The notes under the pieces are model-generated. The model was not told the origin of the DNA and did not search any database. It saw only the letters and a program-made list of their open reading frames with translations. Positions 30,647 through 40,908 of a stretch of 64,000 nt of DNA are shown piece after piece (the stretch's first letter is position 1; every line of letters starts with the position of its first letter). This DNA comes from UBA8389 sp942493385 (lineage in GTDB: Bacteria; Bacteroidota; Bacteroidia; Bacteroidales; UBA1402), in assembly GCA_942493385.1 (NCBI GenBank), contig OW818699.1, forward strand, positions 3,472,001-3,536,000. Direction: 5' to 3'. Made by a program: the position numbers and the translations under genes.

Positions 30647-33235
30647 TTACTTGCCTCTGGACACGCGCTTCAGGACTTTGGGAATCTGTGGCAGGTGGTA
30701 ATTGTTGTTGTAGATGAGGAATTTTTGCTCCCAGCGGGAAGAAAACTTCTCTTTGTATTTTCGGAGCCCTTTGAAATGGCCCAAGGATTTCAGGTTTTCG
30801 TAGGCAAAACGTACGGTTCGTTCGGTGAAGGAGGTTCCTTCGATACCCGAAAGCGGTGCCATGCCAAGGTTGAGGGACTTAAAACCCTTTTCCTTGAAAT
30901 AGAGCATGGTGCGAACCAAAAGCATATCCATGACTCCCACTGGAGCATCCGCCGTTTTGCGGATCAAATCGTAGGCGGCTTCACCGGAAACATCATCGGG
31001 TATGATGTTGAGGAATGCATAAACGCGCTCTTCAGCGTCTTCGACCGTGATAAGTACTTGTTGCTCAAACATGCCACGATCGAACACGCCTTCGGTGAAA
31101 GCCATTTCTTTTTCGTGAAGTTCGTGCAGCCAACTTTCCGAAACTGCCTCCAGCTTTTTAAGGATAACCTCGGACACCGGTGGCGTATAAACCTTGGAGA
31201 TGAAACCTTTGGATTGGAGATGACTGATGGTTTTACGAGTGGACTCCATCTTGAGGCTGTTCAGGCTAAAGGTGTCCAAATCAACAAAACCTTCGTCACC
31301 AACTGGAATATTCTTTTTACCCAGTTCTTCATACAAAGGCAGTGATTCCTTTGGTACCCTGTAATAGACACTGGTGAACCCATTTTCCAGACAATATTTG
31401 TCAAATCCGACTATCAAGTCTTTAGCAGCCTCATCATCTTTGCAGACGGGATTACCGAGTGCGACGGCGTAACCCCGTGTCACTTTGAAGGATATGAACC
31501 CATCCTTATCATCGGCAATGAAAAACAACTTGTCAGGATAAATCTTAAAATAATCCAAGGAGGAATCCCCATACTTCTGTAAGATCAAAGTGGCCATATC
31601 CTTTTCTTCCACCGTGTTGTACGGTTTGGAAAAAATGGGTTTCAAGATGCTGTAGAATACAAAACAAATGACCAAGCCACCTGCCGTATAAATGGCGTGA
31701 ATGAAATCGCGGGCAAAAGCCGTTTGGGGAACCAGACCACCGTCGTCAAACAGGAAAAACATCCGAAGCATGGTTTTGATGGCGGCCAAGAATTCAAAGT
31801 CCATTCCGTAATGCTTTTTGTCCATGAGCAAAAAACCAGCAACACCAAACGTAAGCAATGCCAGAATGCTGATAATCAAAACCTGTGAACTGATGCGGAA
31901 AAGTTCTGGATGGGCTTTCAGTTTGTAGAAATCACGCGTTCGCCACAACGTCATGGCTGCGACCAAAGCCAAAATGGCTTCTTCGTAATCCACCCCTTTG
32001 AGCAAATGACCGACACCGGAAAGAATAGCTAGCGCAAAGGCAACATACCAGGCGCGTTTGGAACCTTGCAAAAGAAAAACAAATAGGATCAAGAGGAACA
32101 AGCCGATAACCATCACCAAGCCGTTGCTGGTAATTAAAACGCCCTCATTCAGCCAATTCTCCAGAAACTGCATGCGTTCAGGAACTGCTGGTGTCAAGGA
32201 AGATACGATGTTGACTAAACCCAGAGCGAAAATCAAGAATCCGGGCAAAAGACGTAAGACGATGTTGTCTTTTTTGGAGATGAAACTGAGCATACCGGCT
32301 ATCAATGGAATCCAGAATTCGAAGAAACGGTAAAGCAGAGTCATGGAAGCGGCAATGACGATGGGATATCCATACTGTCCCAGTATGTAGGTGATGGATA
32401 TCTCGATCGCACCCAAACCGCGTAGGAAAGGCGATGCCATCAGCAACATCACCATGGTCACGTATCCAATCATGGAAGCGATCAGGGAGGGTTCGACCCC
32501 CAAAGCCAACATGGAGATGTAAAGGTGGAGTACGCCTATGATTTCAATGAGGACGGAAAAAAGCAAGGCAATCCAAATGTTTTTGATCTTGATGTTTTGC
32601 TCCAACATTTCATCCAAAACAAGAATCCAAGCGGGTCGCATTCGAGTGAGCAAGCGATAAGCCCAGGTTTTTCTGAATAGGGAATAGAGGAAAAGGAAAA
32701 ACACGATGGTCAGGGCCAACAGGGCAAAAAAGCCCCAAAGAGCGGTTTGCTGGACATTGTGTTGAAAAAACGTATAGGCCAGGATGGGAATGGCAATGAC
32801 CACGACGGACATGATGCTCATGAAGCCAAACAAGGTGGAAGCCAAGTGAATCTGAGACTTGCTGGCTCCTTCGCTTTCCACTTCCTTCGTAAAGAAAAGC
32901 AGGGAGGAAAAACCGCCTGCAGGGAGGAAAACGCTTACAACATTGCGTTTGAGGTAAAGACGGATGGTGCTTTTCAAAGAGACGTCTTTACCGATGGCTT
33001 TGAAGGTATGAACGTACATCATACCCATAAAAATAACGTAGAAAAGGGTAAGTAAAAGTCCCAATGAAACCCACCATGGATTGCAAGATGCGAGTTGTTG
33101 GCGGATTTTGAGAACCTCTACATGCTCGTGGCTCAAAAAGAACACCGCCATGCCGACCATGAACAGGGCCAGTATAAGTTGCAGAAAGAACTTATTATAC
33201 AGCAACTTGGGCAAGAATTTCTTGGGCTTCACCAT
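30647..33235 (-). CDS. mprF: Phosphatidylglycerol lysyltransferase/flippase (MprF family)
   Basis: An 862-residue integral membrane protein. The N-terminal half has many membrane helices (flippase part), and residues from about 540 form the cytoplasmic GNAT-like DUF2156 synthase, with YAVALGNPVC, SVYYRVPKESLPLYEELGKK and a basic GHFKGLRKYKEKFSSRW segment near the C-terminus. MprF transfers an amino acid from a charged tRNA to phosphatidylglycerol and moves the product to the outer leaflet, reducing negative charge and giving resistance to cationic peptides. Which amino acid is used cannot be told. A TATTTTTG -7 box lies 30 bases upstream. It is upstream of dnaK on the same strand, but dnaK has its own promoter. 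Confidence 0.9.
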   Translation of the reverse strand: MVKPKKFLPKLLYNKFFLQLILALFMVGMAVFFLSHEHVEVLKIRQQLASCNPWWVSLGLLLTLFYVIFMGMMYVHTFKAIGKDVSLKSTIRLYLKRNVVSVFLPAGGFSSLLFFTKEVESEGASKSQIHLASTLFGFMSIMSVVVIAIPILAYTFFQHNVQQTALWGFFALLALTIVFFLFLYSLFRKTWAYRLLTRMRPAWILVLDEMLEQNIKIKNIWIALLFSVLIEIIGVLHLYISMLALGVEPSLIASMIGYVTMVMLLMASPFLRGLGAIEISITYILGQYGYPIVIAASMTLLYRFFEFWIPLIAGMLSFISKKDNIVLRLLPGFLIFALGLVNIVSSLTPAVPERMQFLENWLNEGVLITSNGLVMVIGLFLLILFVFLLQGSKRAWYVAFALAILSGVGHLLKGVDYEEAILALVAAMTLWRTRDFYKLKAHPELFRISSQVLIISILALLTFGVAGFLLMDKKHYGMDFEFLAAIKTMLRMFFLFDDGGLVPQTAFARDFIHAIYTAGGLVICFVFYSILKPIFSKPYNTVEEKDMATLILQKYGDSSLDYFKIYPDKLFFIADDKDGFISFKVTRGYAVALGNPVCKDDEAAKDLIVGFDKYCLENGFTSVYYRVPKESLPLYEELGKKNIPVGDEGFVDLDTFSLNSLKMESTRKTISHLQSKGFISKVYTPPVSEVILKKLEAVSESWLHELHEKEMAFTEGVFDRGMFEQQVLITVEDAEERVYAFLNIIPDDVSGEAAYDLIRKTADAPVGVMDMLLVRTMLYFKEKGFKSLNLGMAPLSGIEGTSFTERTVRFAYENLKSLGHFKGLRKYKEKFSSRWEQKFLIYNNNYHLPQIPKVLKRVSRGK

Positions 33236-33264
33236 TCAATCGGTCTATCGAATTTCCTATACTT

Positions 33265-33272
33265 CAAAAATA
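33265..33272 (-). promoter_or_regulatory. -7 element for mprF
   Basis: The minus strand reads TATTTTTG, an exact -7 match, 30 bases before the start codon and after the CotH-family gene. Confidence 0.5.
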
Positions 33273-33316
33273 CGGATAAACTGTAACTTTTCGGTGCATA
33301 TCCATGGAATTTTCAC

Positions 33317-36277
33317 TTAACGTTTTAGAATCTTATAATTTTTAGGGCCGATTCGTACGATGTAAAGACCAGGTTTCAGCGCTTCTGATCGAATGAAAGT
33401 ATCCTCGGCAGAGGATGAAATCTGGTACAAGAGTCTACCGTTCAGGTCAACTACAGAAATAAGTGTGCCAACATCCGTGCGAACTGTAAAGCCATCGGTA
33501 ACAAGTGTAGGCCAAATTGGAATCACGGACTTTTCCGAAGGTTTTTCCTGAATGCTTACTACATTGTTGGCTTCGTAAATGGCTTTAAGACTCATGGGAA
33601 ATTTGAGTACGTCGCTAACTACTTTTTCTGTGGAAAGCGTTGTTTCGGAGACAATGCTGGCATCGCAAGTCATGCTTAGATTGAAAATTACATCGGAAGA
33701 CGTAGCGTTGCATTGGTGAACTTCAACGGCGATAAGGTTTACTCCTTCCTTCAAAAGACTTGTAGGTACGGAAAAGTTGGTGGTAACGCCATTGTTGGCT
33801 GAGGAAGCGTACGTACTGTCAGTGAGTACTCCTGCAGGCAGATTGGTTCGGCCCACTTCAGTTCCGTTTACATAGACAGCGGCACCGTCGTCAACAAAGA
33901 CAGTGATCAGAAAATTCGATTTGGCGGTAACATCGTTGATGGTTGCTCGATATCGATAGTAGGAAGTGGCATATTTGGCAGACGCATAACCTCCGTAACT
34001 GATGGTGGTTACTTCTCCTTTTCCACCGTAGCCGAGTTGGGCGGCACCGGTAGCCCAACCTGCATCCGGATAATTTAGGGTGTGCCAGTTGCTTGCAGGA
34101 ATGTTTTTCCCGTCGAAATAGCGCCAAGTGCTTCCCATTGGCACCAAAGTCACGGTCGCTCCCAAAATGGTTTTCTCCCAATGTTTGAACGTGTAATTAT
34201 TTATAGGTTTGGCTTCAACCGAGATGTTCCGATTCTGGAAATACTGAATATTGGCCGAAGCATCCATAACGTCTTGTCCATTGAGGGTGTAGGAGGCTCC
34301 TGCGACATTGGCCTTAAGCTGAAGGCTTTTTAAAGGGGCGGCACTGCAGAAGCGGTTGCTGATGAAGTTCAGCATATTTATAGGTCGAGCGGCAGAAAAG
34401 GTTTTCATGTTGGTGATATCAGCAGAAAATGACTTGGCGGAACCGTACTTTGCCTTGTGATAATTGATTTCGACCTCAATTTTGGCTGCAAGACTGTCCA
34501 TGATCTGATTCACTCGTTCGGTCTTGAAGGTAGTGGACAAATGAATGGCGTAACGGTCAATGAAGGTATTTCGGAAAGTTTCGTTCAAGATGAGCCTACG
34601 CAATACGACAGTTGCCCAGTCCGGCTTGCTTGCACTTTCACCCAGAGCAATGGCCAATGTATTTGCCGTCTCCAAGCTGGTGTACAGATTCATGCCGAAA
34701 TCCAAATCGGAAAGAATCCAGCGCCAGACGCCCCCGTCCCTTTTCCGCCATATCTTGACGTTGTTGTGTGGCCAGTCGGTATTTCCAGTGTAGATTTCGG
34801 CCATCATATAGGCCATGAAATTATCCACGTCTATTCTTTGGCAAACTTGTGCATAGACTGCCGGTTGGGTCACATCGTTGTTTTTTAAAAAGTTGCTGAA
34901 TGCCATAAAGGCGGTATCGGTGGCAATATCCTTATCGGTATCCAAATCAAACGTTGCTTCGAGGGAAAGTACCTCGTCCTCATCCAGTCCGTAATTGCTG
35001 TACACCCAATCCTCGTTGCTGCGCTCGCGAAGGTTTTGAATGCCCCAGTAGACGCCGTTCAGGTATAGCACAGCCGGTTCATATGCCATGTAATTGAGGC
35101 CTGGCAGGCGATTCATTACAATGGACTGCATCATTCCGTCTCGCATCATACTGTACGAGAAATCGTTGCCTGAATTTCGCAGTTGAATGTCTTTGTATTT
35201 GTGGTTGGGTTTACTGGCTGCAAAGACATCGTAGAGCAACTTGTTTTCTCCGAACTTCTTTTTTGGACAGATGGCTATGGATTTGGCCGAATAGGCCCGA
35301 GTCCAACCTCCTAAGATTTTGACGTCCAATTCCTGATTAAGTCGTTGAACACCTGTTGTGTCAAACAATTCAAAATTCATCGGGCGGTTCCAATCCTGAT
35401 TGTAATTCCGCTTGACCGTCTGCCCATTTCCGATCAAGCCGTTGGTGCCATCGCCATTGCAATAAATACCCGTTTTAGGGTCCGTCAGGTTGGCTTGGGT
35501 GGTCGAAATCGACACAACTGGCAGGTTGTGATCCCTCAGGTTCACAAAATAGGTGTTCGACACTATGTCACTGGGAATCTTGCCTTTGGAAAACGTACGG
35601 GCACGAATCACGGTCGTGGCTGAAATGGTGATCGGTGTCAGTGGAAAAAATCGGGTGGAAGCACGGGTCGGTTCGGAATAATTGGTGGTATAATAGACTG
35701 TATCGCCAGGATCACAAGCTAAACGTAAGGTTGTAGGTGTATTGAAAAATCCGCCATTCGTATTGGGAACAGGTCTGGAACACTGGTTGCTGCCTGTTTC
35801 CATTCCATTGTTGGTTTTGCCTGGGCTGGGTTGTGTGAAAAAGCTGGATTGAACGGAACCATCGGACTGCCTTCCCCAAGAGGTATTCCTGAATTGTTTA
35901 GGGTAAACCATGCTGTCCAACAGGATGTTCGCATTGTTGAACAGATAAAGCGTTCCACCGTCCGGATCCAGTTTGAAATTGGCATGTCCGTAGGTTTCAT
36001 CGCGTTCAAAATAGAGCAAAATAAAGGATTTTTTGGGGATGATGCTGTCAAAAACAGGCTTCCATTTATTGGGATTGTTTCGCTTGTCTGTAAACCAATA
36101 ATCCGTCAGTTTGTACGAATTCACATTGGAGGAGTTGTAGAGTTCCACCCACATGCTGTAGTCGAAAGCGTCGTCCATATTGTTGGAAACGTTGTTGGTC
36201 ATCAACTCATTGATGACGATTTGGGCATTCAACATGAAAGGCAACATGAACAGAAAAAGAAAAACGGCTTTTTTCAT
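33317..36277 (-). CDS. CotH-kinase/lamin-tail protein with T9SS sorting domain
   Basis: A 986-residue secreted protein. A signal peptide ends LNAQ; the following 120 residues resemble a lamin tail domain (IVINELMTNN). A short domain like the C-terminal module of beta-hexosaminidases (GDTVYYTTNYSEPT) comes next, then a CotH kinase-like domain (NRPMNFELFD, LRNSGNDFSYSMMRDGMMQS, GVYWGIQNLRER). The last 80 residues are a T9SS type A sorting domain (ISVVDLNGRLLYQI, LKPGLYIVRI). CotH proteins phosphorylate other proteins. Such proteins are exported and anchored on the cell surface. The ATG at 36277 gives the signal peptide; upstream in-frame codons to 36463 run through promoter DNA. It diverges from the PL11 lyase. 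Confidence 0.88.
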   Translation of the reverse strand: MKKAVFLFLFMLPFMLNAQIVINELMTNNVSNNMDDAFDYSMWVELYNSSNVNSYKLTDYWFTDKRNNPNKWKPVFDSIIPKKSFILLYFERDETYGHANFKLDPDGGTLYLFNNANILLDSMVYPKQFRNTSWGRQSDGSVQSSFFTQPSPGKTNNGMETGSNQCSRPVPNTNGGFFNTPTTLRLACDPGDTVYYTTNYSEPTRASTRFFPLTPITISATTVIRARTFSKGKIPSDIVSNTYFVNLRDHNLPVVSISTTQANLTDPKTGIYCNGDGTNGLIGNGQTVKRNYNQDWNRPMNFELFDTTGVQRLNQELDVKILGGWTRAYSAKSIAICPKKKFGENKLLYDVFAASKPNHKYKDIQLRNSGNDFSYSMMRDGMMQSIVMNRLPGLNYMAYEPAVLYLNGVYWGIQNLRERSNEDWVYSNYGLDEDEVLSLEATFDLDTDKDIATDTAFMAFSNFLKNNDVTQPAVYAQVCQRIDVDNFMAYMMAEIYTGNTDWPHNNVKIWRKRDGGVWRWILSDLDFGMNLYTSLETANTLAIALGESASKPDWATVVLRRLILNETFRNTFIDRYAIHLSTTFKTERVNQIMDSLAAKIEVEINYHKAKYGSAKSFSADITNMKTFSAARPINMLNFISNRFCSAAPLKSLQLKANVAGASYTLNGQDVMDASANIQYFQNRNISVEAKPINNYTFKHWEKTILGATVTLVPMGSTWRYFDGKNIPASNWHTLNYPDAGWATGAAQLGYGGKGEVTTISYGGYASAKYATSYYRYRATINDVTAKSNFLITVFVDDGAAVYVNGTEVGRTNLPAGVLTDSTYASSANNGVTTNFSVPTSLLKEGVNLIAVEVHQCNATSSDVIFNLSMTCDASIVSETTLSTEKVVSDVLKFPMSLKAIYEANNVVSIQEKPSEKSVIPIWPTLVTDGFTVRTDVGTLISVVDLNGRLLYQISSSAEDTFIRSEALKPGLYIVRIGPKNYKILKR

Positions 36278-36327
36278 TGAGAATTTGGTATGCTGGTCGA
36301 ACCGGAGCGCTGTGATCCCTCCAAACA

Positions 36328-36335
36328 CAAAAATA
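36328..36335 (-). promoter_or_regulatory. -7 element for the CotH-family gene
   Basis: The minus strand reads TATTTTTG, an exact -7 match, 50 bases before the chosen start, supporting the ATG at 36277 over upstream codons. Confidence 0.5.
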
Positions 36336-36444
36336 CGACAAAAACTGCTGGAACTACCCTGAAAACTGGAAGGATATGCATAAATTAACCTAAAAGTACC
36401 GCCTTTTCGGATAAATGACACCCTTTCATTAAGCTTCCGAACGG

Positions 36445-36452
36445 TATCTTTG
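36445..36452 (+). promoter_or_regulatory. -7 element for the PL11 gene
   Basis: TATCTTTG, an exact -7 match, 26 bases before the ATG at 36479. It overlaps the upstream in-frame codon at 36452, which is therefore not the start. Confidence 0.65.
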
Positions 36453-36478
36453 TGGCAAATCACAGGCTTTTAAAAAAC

Positions 36479-38635
36479 ATGAAAAAAATCACATCGCTAA
36501 TTTTGTTCCTTTCTTGCTTTTTTTTGAGTCAGGTTTTGGCCACACGGCAGATGGAGTACCTCAACAGGGGGTTGGTTGCCGTGAAGGTAAGCAGTGGTGT
36601 TTATCTGGGCTGGCGGTTTCTGGGCACCGACAGTGCTGCAACTGCATTCAACATTTACAGGAACAACTTAAAAATAAATACGGTTCCTATTACCAATTCG
36701 ACCAATTATACCGATGCATCCGGTACGACAACGAGTTCCTACAAGGTTTTACCGGTATTGAATGGTATTGAAGATACGACCGGGGTGAAATCTATAACTC
36801 CCTGGGCACAAGCCTATAAAACGTTGCAGCTAAAACGACCGGCTCGGGGCATCACGCCTCCCAATAAAACGGGAAGTGTGGGAAAAGCTGTTGATGCGTA
36901 TTATCCGAAGGGACAGCCTTATGGCTATTCTCCAAACGATTGCAGTGTTGGAGACCTTGATGGAGATGGGGAATATGAAATCATCGTCAAATGGGATCCT
37001 TCCAACTCGCAGGACAATTCGTATTACGGTATTACTGGAAATGTGTATCTGGATGCTTACAAGTTGGACGGAACGTTTCTATGGCGGATAGATTTGGGCA
37101 AAAACATACGTGCCGGTGCGCACTATACCCAGTTTCTGGTGTATGATTTTGATGGGGACGGCTTGTCAGAGCTTATCTGCAAGACCGCACCAGGAACCAT
37201 CGACGGTACTGGCAATTACGTATTGATGAACGGCGACAGCCCAACGGCCGATTATCGAAGCTTGGATACGACGCAGATTAGTGGTTCCAGAATGTTGGGT
37301 ACGGTTCAGACAGGTTCGGAGTATTTGACGCTTTTTGATGGAAAAACAGGGGCCAACTTGCATACCATCACGTACAAACCGCTCCGCAACAGTTCTTCGT
37401 GGGGTGACAGTTATTCCAATAGAAGCGATCGTTTCCTGGCCTGTGTGGCCTATCTGGACGGAGTGCATCCCAGCGCTGTCATGTGCAGGGGGTATTATAC
37501 CAGAGCAACATTGGCATCGTACGATGTGGTTGGGAAAAAACTGGTGGAACATTGGTTTTACGACTCTGGCACAACAGCTGGTGTTGGTGCTTATGGACAG
37601 GGAAACCACAATTTAAGTGTTGCAGACGTGGATGCCGATGGGAAGGATGAGATTGTCTATGCCTCCTGCGTCATCAATGACAACGGTACGCTATTATATC
37701 GTACCGGACTTGGGCACGGCGATGCCATGCATGTGTCGGACATGGATCCTGACAATGCTGGTTTGGAGGTTTTTACAGTGCACGAAGAAACAAGTGCCGC
37801 TTATGGTTACGAGCTTCATGATGCCAAAACAGGTACAATACTATGGGGAATTCCAACGGGAACTGATGTAGGTCGTGGAGTAGCTGCTGATATCGATTCT
37901 AGGTATCCGGGTTTTGAAATGTGGGCCGTTTCGGGCACCTATTCCTGCAAAGGCGTTAAGATTTCCACCAGTAAGCCATCGTCCAATTTTAGGGTTTATT
38001 GGGATGGCGACTTGCAGGATGATTTGTTGGATGGAACCAGCATCACCAGATGGACTGGAAGCGGCACAAGCACCTTGCTCAATGCCAGTGGGGTTTCCTC
38101 TTGCAACAGCACCAAAAAAACACCTTGCTTGAGTGCAGACATTCTTGGGGACTGGCGGGAAGAGGTCATTCTTTGGACAACCGCAGATTCCAGCAAGATC
38201 CAGATATATTCGACCACGACTTCGACAACGAACAGGCTGTTCACATTGATGCACGATCCGGTGTACCGGTTGGGCGTTGCTTGGCAGAATGCGGCCTACA
38301 ACCAGCCACCGCATTTGGGTTTTTACATTGGTAGTGGATTAGCAAACGTTCGAGTACCAGACATCACTTTAGTGAAATATTCTTCTGTTCCAGTTGGAAT
38401 TCAACTTCCCGTACAGAAAGAAATCCAAGTTTGGGGAAATAATGATGGTTTGATGATCCAGGCACCAATAAAAATTCAATCCGTAAGTGTCTATTCAGCT
38501 ACTGGTCTACTACTTAGGCAAGATAATAATATTGAAAGCGCAGAATGCCAACTTCATTTTCCTCTTAAAAACCAACTGCTCATTATTCGGGTAAAGACCA
38601 ACAATGGTACACAAACTTGCAAAATCATATACTAA
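36479..38635 (+). CDS. Rhamnogalacturonan lyase, family PL11
   Basis: A 718-residue secreted enzyme. After a signal peptide, the N-terminal beta-sandwich begins MEYLNRGLVAV, and an eight-bladed beta-propeller follows with calcium-binding loops (GDLDGDGEYE, DFDGDGLSE, DVDADGKDE). This is the architecture of PL11 lyases such as YesW, which cleave the rhamnogalacturonan I backbone of pectin by beta-elimination. The last 75 residues look like a T9SS sorting domain (SVYSATGLLLRQD, then LIIRVKTNNGT). The start at 36479 is set by the promoter at 36445. It diverges from the CotH-family gene and is followed by its own terminator. Confidence 0.9.
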   Translation: MKKITSLILFLSCFFLSQVLATRQMEYLNRGLVAVKVSSGVYLGWRFLGTDSAATAFNIYRNNLKINTVPITNSTNYTDASGTTTSSYKVLPVLNGIEDTTGVKSITPWAQAYKTLQLKRPARGITPPNKTGSVGKAVDAYYPKGQPYGYSPNDCSVGDLDGDGEYEIIVKWDPSNSQDNSYYGITGNVYLDAYKLDGTFLWRIDLGKNIRAGAHYTQFLVYDFDGDGLSELICKTAPGTIDGTGNYVLMNGDSPTADYRSLDTTQISGSRMLGTVQTGSEYLTLFDGKTGANLHTITYKPLRNSSSWGDSYSNRSDRFLACVAYLDGVHPSAVMCRGYYTRATLASYDVVGKKLVEHWFYDSGTTAGVGAYGQGNHNLSVADVDADGKDEIVYASCVINDNGTLLYRTGLGHGDAMHVSDMDPDNAGLEVFTVHEETSAAYGYELHDAKTGTILWGIPTGTDVGRGVAADIDSRYPGFEMWAVSGTYSCKGVKISTSKPSSNFRVYWDGDLQDDLLDGTSITRWTGSGTSTLLNASGVSSCNSTKKTPCLSADILGDWREEVILWTTADSSKIQIYSTTTSTTNRLFTLMHDPVYRLGVAWQNAAYNQPPHLGFYIGSGLANVRVPDITLVKYSSVPVGIQLPVQKEIQVWGNNDGLMIQAPIKIQSVSVYSATGLLLRQDNNIESAECQLHFPLKNQLLIIRVKTNNGTQTCKIIY

Positions 38636-38695
38636 CAAAGGGCTTTCAATAATTGAAGATTCTGAGTAAGATCTTAAGTCTAGTTTCTTAACTGT

Positions 38696-38740
38696 ACAGT
38701 GAAAATAAAGGTTTAAAGACCTTATTTTTCACTGTTTTTT
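38696..38740 (+). terminator. Terminator of the PL11 gene
   Basis: Two 17-base arms (38696-38712 with 38719-38735, 15 pairs) and a run of seven T residues. The rest of the 275-base gap to the ferritin gene is AT-rich and holds no gene. Confidence 0.85.
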
Positions 38741-38910
38741 TGTATCGTAAATGCTCAAATTAATTGCAAAAAATACCATCAAAAAAAATTCAAGGCACCT
38801 ATGAATATTGTAATAAATATCAAATGTTTTGTAAAATATCCACTAAAGCGATTTCTACTTTTAGAACTTATTGAAGGACAAAAAACAAACATTATTTATA
38901 AACTATCAAG

Positions 38911-39426
38911 ATGAACAAGAATAGACTTTCTAAAACGCTCACAGCAGCGTTAAATACACAGATGACAAAGGAGGCACAAGCTTCTCAAATCTATTTATCT
39001 TATGCATCATGGGCTTCTAGCCAAGGATTTAGTGGTATAGCCAGTTTTTTGTTTAAGCACTCACAAGAGGAACGCAACCACATGATGAAAATTTTGGAAT
39101 ACATATTAAGACGTTGTGGGGATGCACAAATTAGTGCCATTCCGGCCCCTCCTGAAAACCCAGCCACCATTCATACTTGTTTTGAAAAAGTATTCGAACA
39201 CGAAGTTGACAATACAAAGTCCATTTACAAATTGGTGAAAATGAGTTTTGATGAAGAGGACTGGGCAACATGGAATTTTTTGCAATGGTTTGTCAATGAA
39301 CAAATTGAAGAAGAAACATTTGCAATAAGCCTAATCGATAAATTGAAAATGGCTGGTGGCGAGAGTGCAAGTACCTACGCTTTGTACTCATTTGATAGAG
39401 ACTTGGATACTACGCCAGTAGCATGA
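38911..39426 (+). CDS. ftnA: Bacterial non-heme ferritin
   Basis: A 171-residue ferritin that stores iron as an oxidised core. The ferroxidase ligands correspond to E21, E54 and H57 (SQEERNHMM) plus a later Glu cluster (EHEVDNTKSI). The length and start resemble FtnA and not heme-binding bacterioferritin. The stop overlaps the start of the catalase gene (ATGA), so iron storage and peroxide removal are translated together. The composition is a little more AT-rich than the downstream genes. Confidence 0.95.
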   Translation: MNKNRLSKTLTAALNTQMTKEAQASQIYLSYASWASSQGFSGIASFLFKHSQEERNHMMKILEYILRRCGDAQISAIPAPPENPATIHTCFEKVFEHEVDNTKSIYKLVKMSFDEEDWATWNFLQWFVNEQIEEETFAISLIDKLKMAGGESASTYALYSFDRDLDTTPVA

Positions 39427-40904
39427 AAAAGAAGATATTAACAACGGCAAGTGGCAGACCCATCGCTGAGTTTGAAAACACGATGTCTGTGGGCGACCGA
39501 GGTCCGCTCCTGTTGCAAGACTATTTGTTGCACGAAGACATGGCCCATTTCAATCGGGAACGAATACCCGAAAGAGTCGTCCATGCAAAAGGGACAGGGG
39601 CTTTCGGCACATTTACGGTCACAAACGACATCAGTGCCCATACCAAAGCAAAAATCTTTTCTCAAATAGGCAAACAAACCAAAGTTTTCGTCCGCTTTTC
39701 CATTGTGGGAGGCGAAAAAGGAGGTGCCGACAGTGAAAGGGATCCTCGTGGATTTGCACTAAAATTTTATACTGATGACGGGAACTGGGATTTGGTAGGC
39801 AACAATACGCCGGTGTTTTTCATTAAGGATCCAAAAAAGTTTTCGCACTTCATTCATACCCAAAAGCGGGATCCGATGACCAATTGTAAAAGTCCGACCA
39901 TGATGTGGGATTTTTACAGTTTGAGTCCTGAAACCTTGCATCAAGTCATCATTCTCATGAGTGACCGGGGCACGCCCTACTCCTATCGGAACATGGATGG
40001 ATTCGGAAGCCATACGTTTTCACTCATCAACAAAAGCAATGAACAAATCTGGGTGAAATTCCATTTTAAAACCATGCAGGGAATCAAAAACTTCACGGAA
40101 AAGGAAGCCAATGACATGAAAGGCATCGACCTCGACCATGCACAACGGGATATGGTCGAAGCCATTGCTGCAAAAGACTATCCGAAGTGGGCGATGAAAA
40201 TTCAAGTGATGACCCAAGAGCAGGCAAAAACGTTTCGATGGAATCCGTTTGACCTCACCAAAGTGTGGTTTCACAAAGAATATCCATTAATCGACGTTGG
40301 TATTTTGGAACTGAATGAAATACCCGAGAATTATTTTCGCGATGTGGAGCAATCGGCTTTTGCGCTTGCTCATGTCGTTGACGGAATCGGTTTTTCGCCA
40401 GACAAGGTCTTGCAGGGGCGTTTGCTGTCTTATCCAGATGCACAACGTTATCGATTGGGGGCAAACTACGAACAGATTCCTGTCAATCAATGTCCATACG
40501 GGGCAACAAACTATCAGCGTGACGGGCATATGCAGATTGGTGATAACGGTGGTGCCAATCCCAATTACCGACCCAATAGTTTTGATGACATCGTGGTTGA
40601 CAACAACTATAAGGAACCAGCTATGGCTTTGGATTCCAACAAGTCCGATTGGTTCGACCGCAATGAGAATGACGATGACCACTTTACCCAGCCAGGTTTG
40701 TTGTACAGCAAAGTAATGAGTGATACTGACCGTAAGAATCTGGTTAGCAACATCGTAAGTTCCATGAAGGGCATTAGTGGCAATCGGAAGGATGACATCA
40801 TCAAACTTCAATTGGAACATTTCACACGTGCCGATAAGCAACTTGGGCTGGAAGTGGCAAAAGGGCTTGGCATCACTTTAGATAAAAAAACAAATACTAT
40901 TTAA
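39423..40904 (+). CDS. katA: Heme catalase (clade 3)
   Basis: A 493-residue small-subunit catalase that breaks hydrogen peroxide to water and oxygen. The distal histidine is H54 (RVVHAKGTGAFG), the conserved distal asparagine is N127 or N128, and the proximal tyrosine lies in RLLSYPDAQRYRLG near 337. Length and motifs fit the clade 3 enzymes. It overlaps the ferritin gene and is followed 4 bases later by an alpha/beta hydrolase, so the three form one operon for peroxide and iron stress. Confidence 0.97.
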   Translation: MKKKILTTASGRPIAEFENTMSVGDRGPLLLQDYLLHEDMAHFNRERIPERVVHAKGTGAFGTFTVTNDISAHTKAKIFSQIGKQTKVFVRFSIVGGEKGGADSERDPRGFALKFYTDDGNWDLVGNNTPVFFIKDPKKFSHFIHTQKRDPMTNCKSPTMMWDFYSLSPETLHQVIILMSDRGTPYSYRNMDGFGSHTFSLINKSNEQIWVKFHFKTMQGIKNFTEKEANDMKGIDLDHAQRDMVEAIAAKDYPKWAMKIQVMTQEQAKTFRWNPFDLTKVWFHKEYPLIDVGILELNEIPENYFRDVEQSAFALAHVVDGIGFSPDKVLQGRLLSYPDAQRYRLGANYEQIPVNQCPYGATNYQRDGHMQIGDNGGANPNYRPNSFDDIVVDNNYKEPAMALDSNKSDWFDRNENDDDHFTQPGLLYSKVMSDTDRKNLVSNIVSSMKGISGNRKDDIIKLQLEHFTRADKQLGLEVAKGLGITLDKKTNTI

Positions 40905-40908
40905 AAAA

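Noticed and set aside
30563..31345. Plus-strand open frame of 260 codons
   Set aside because: It runs opposite the 3' end of mprF and starts in the dnaK control region; composition is that of an antisense frame.
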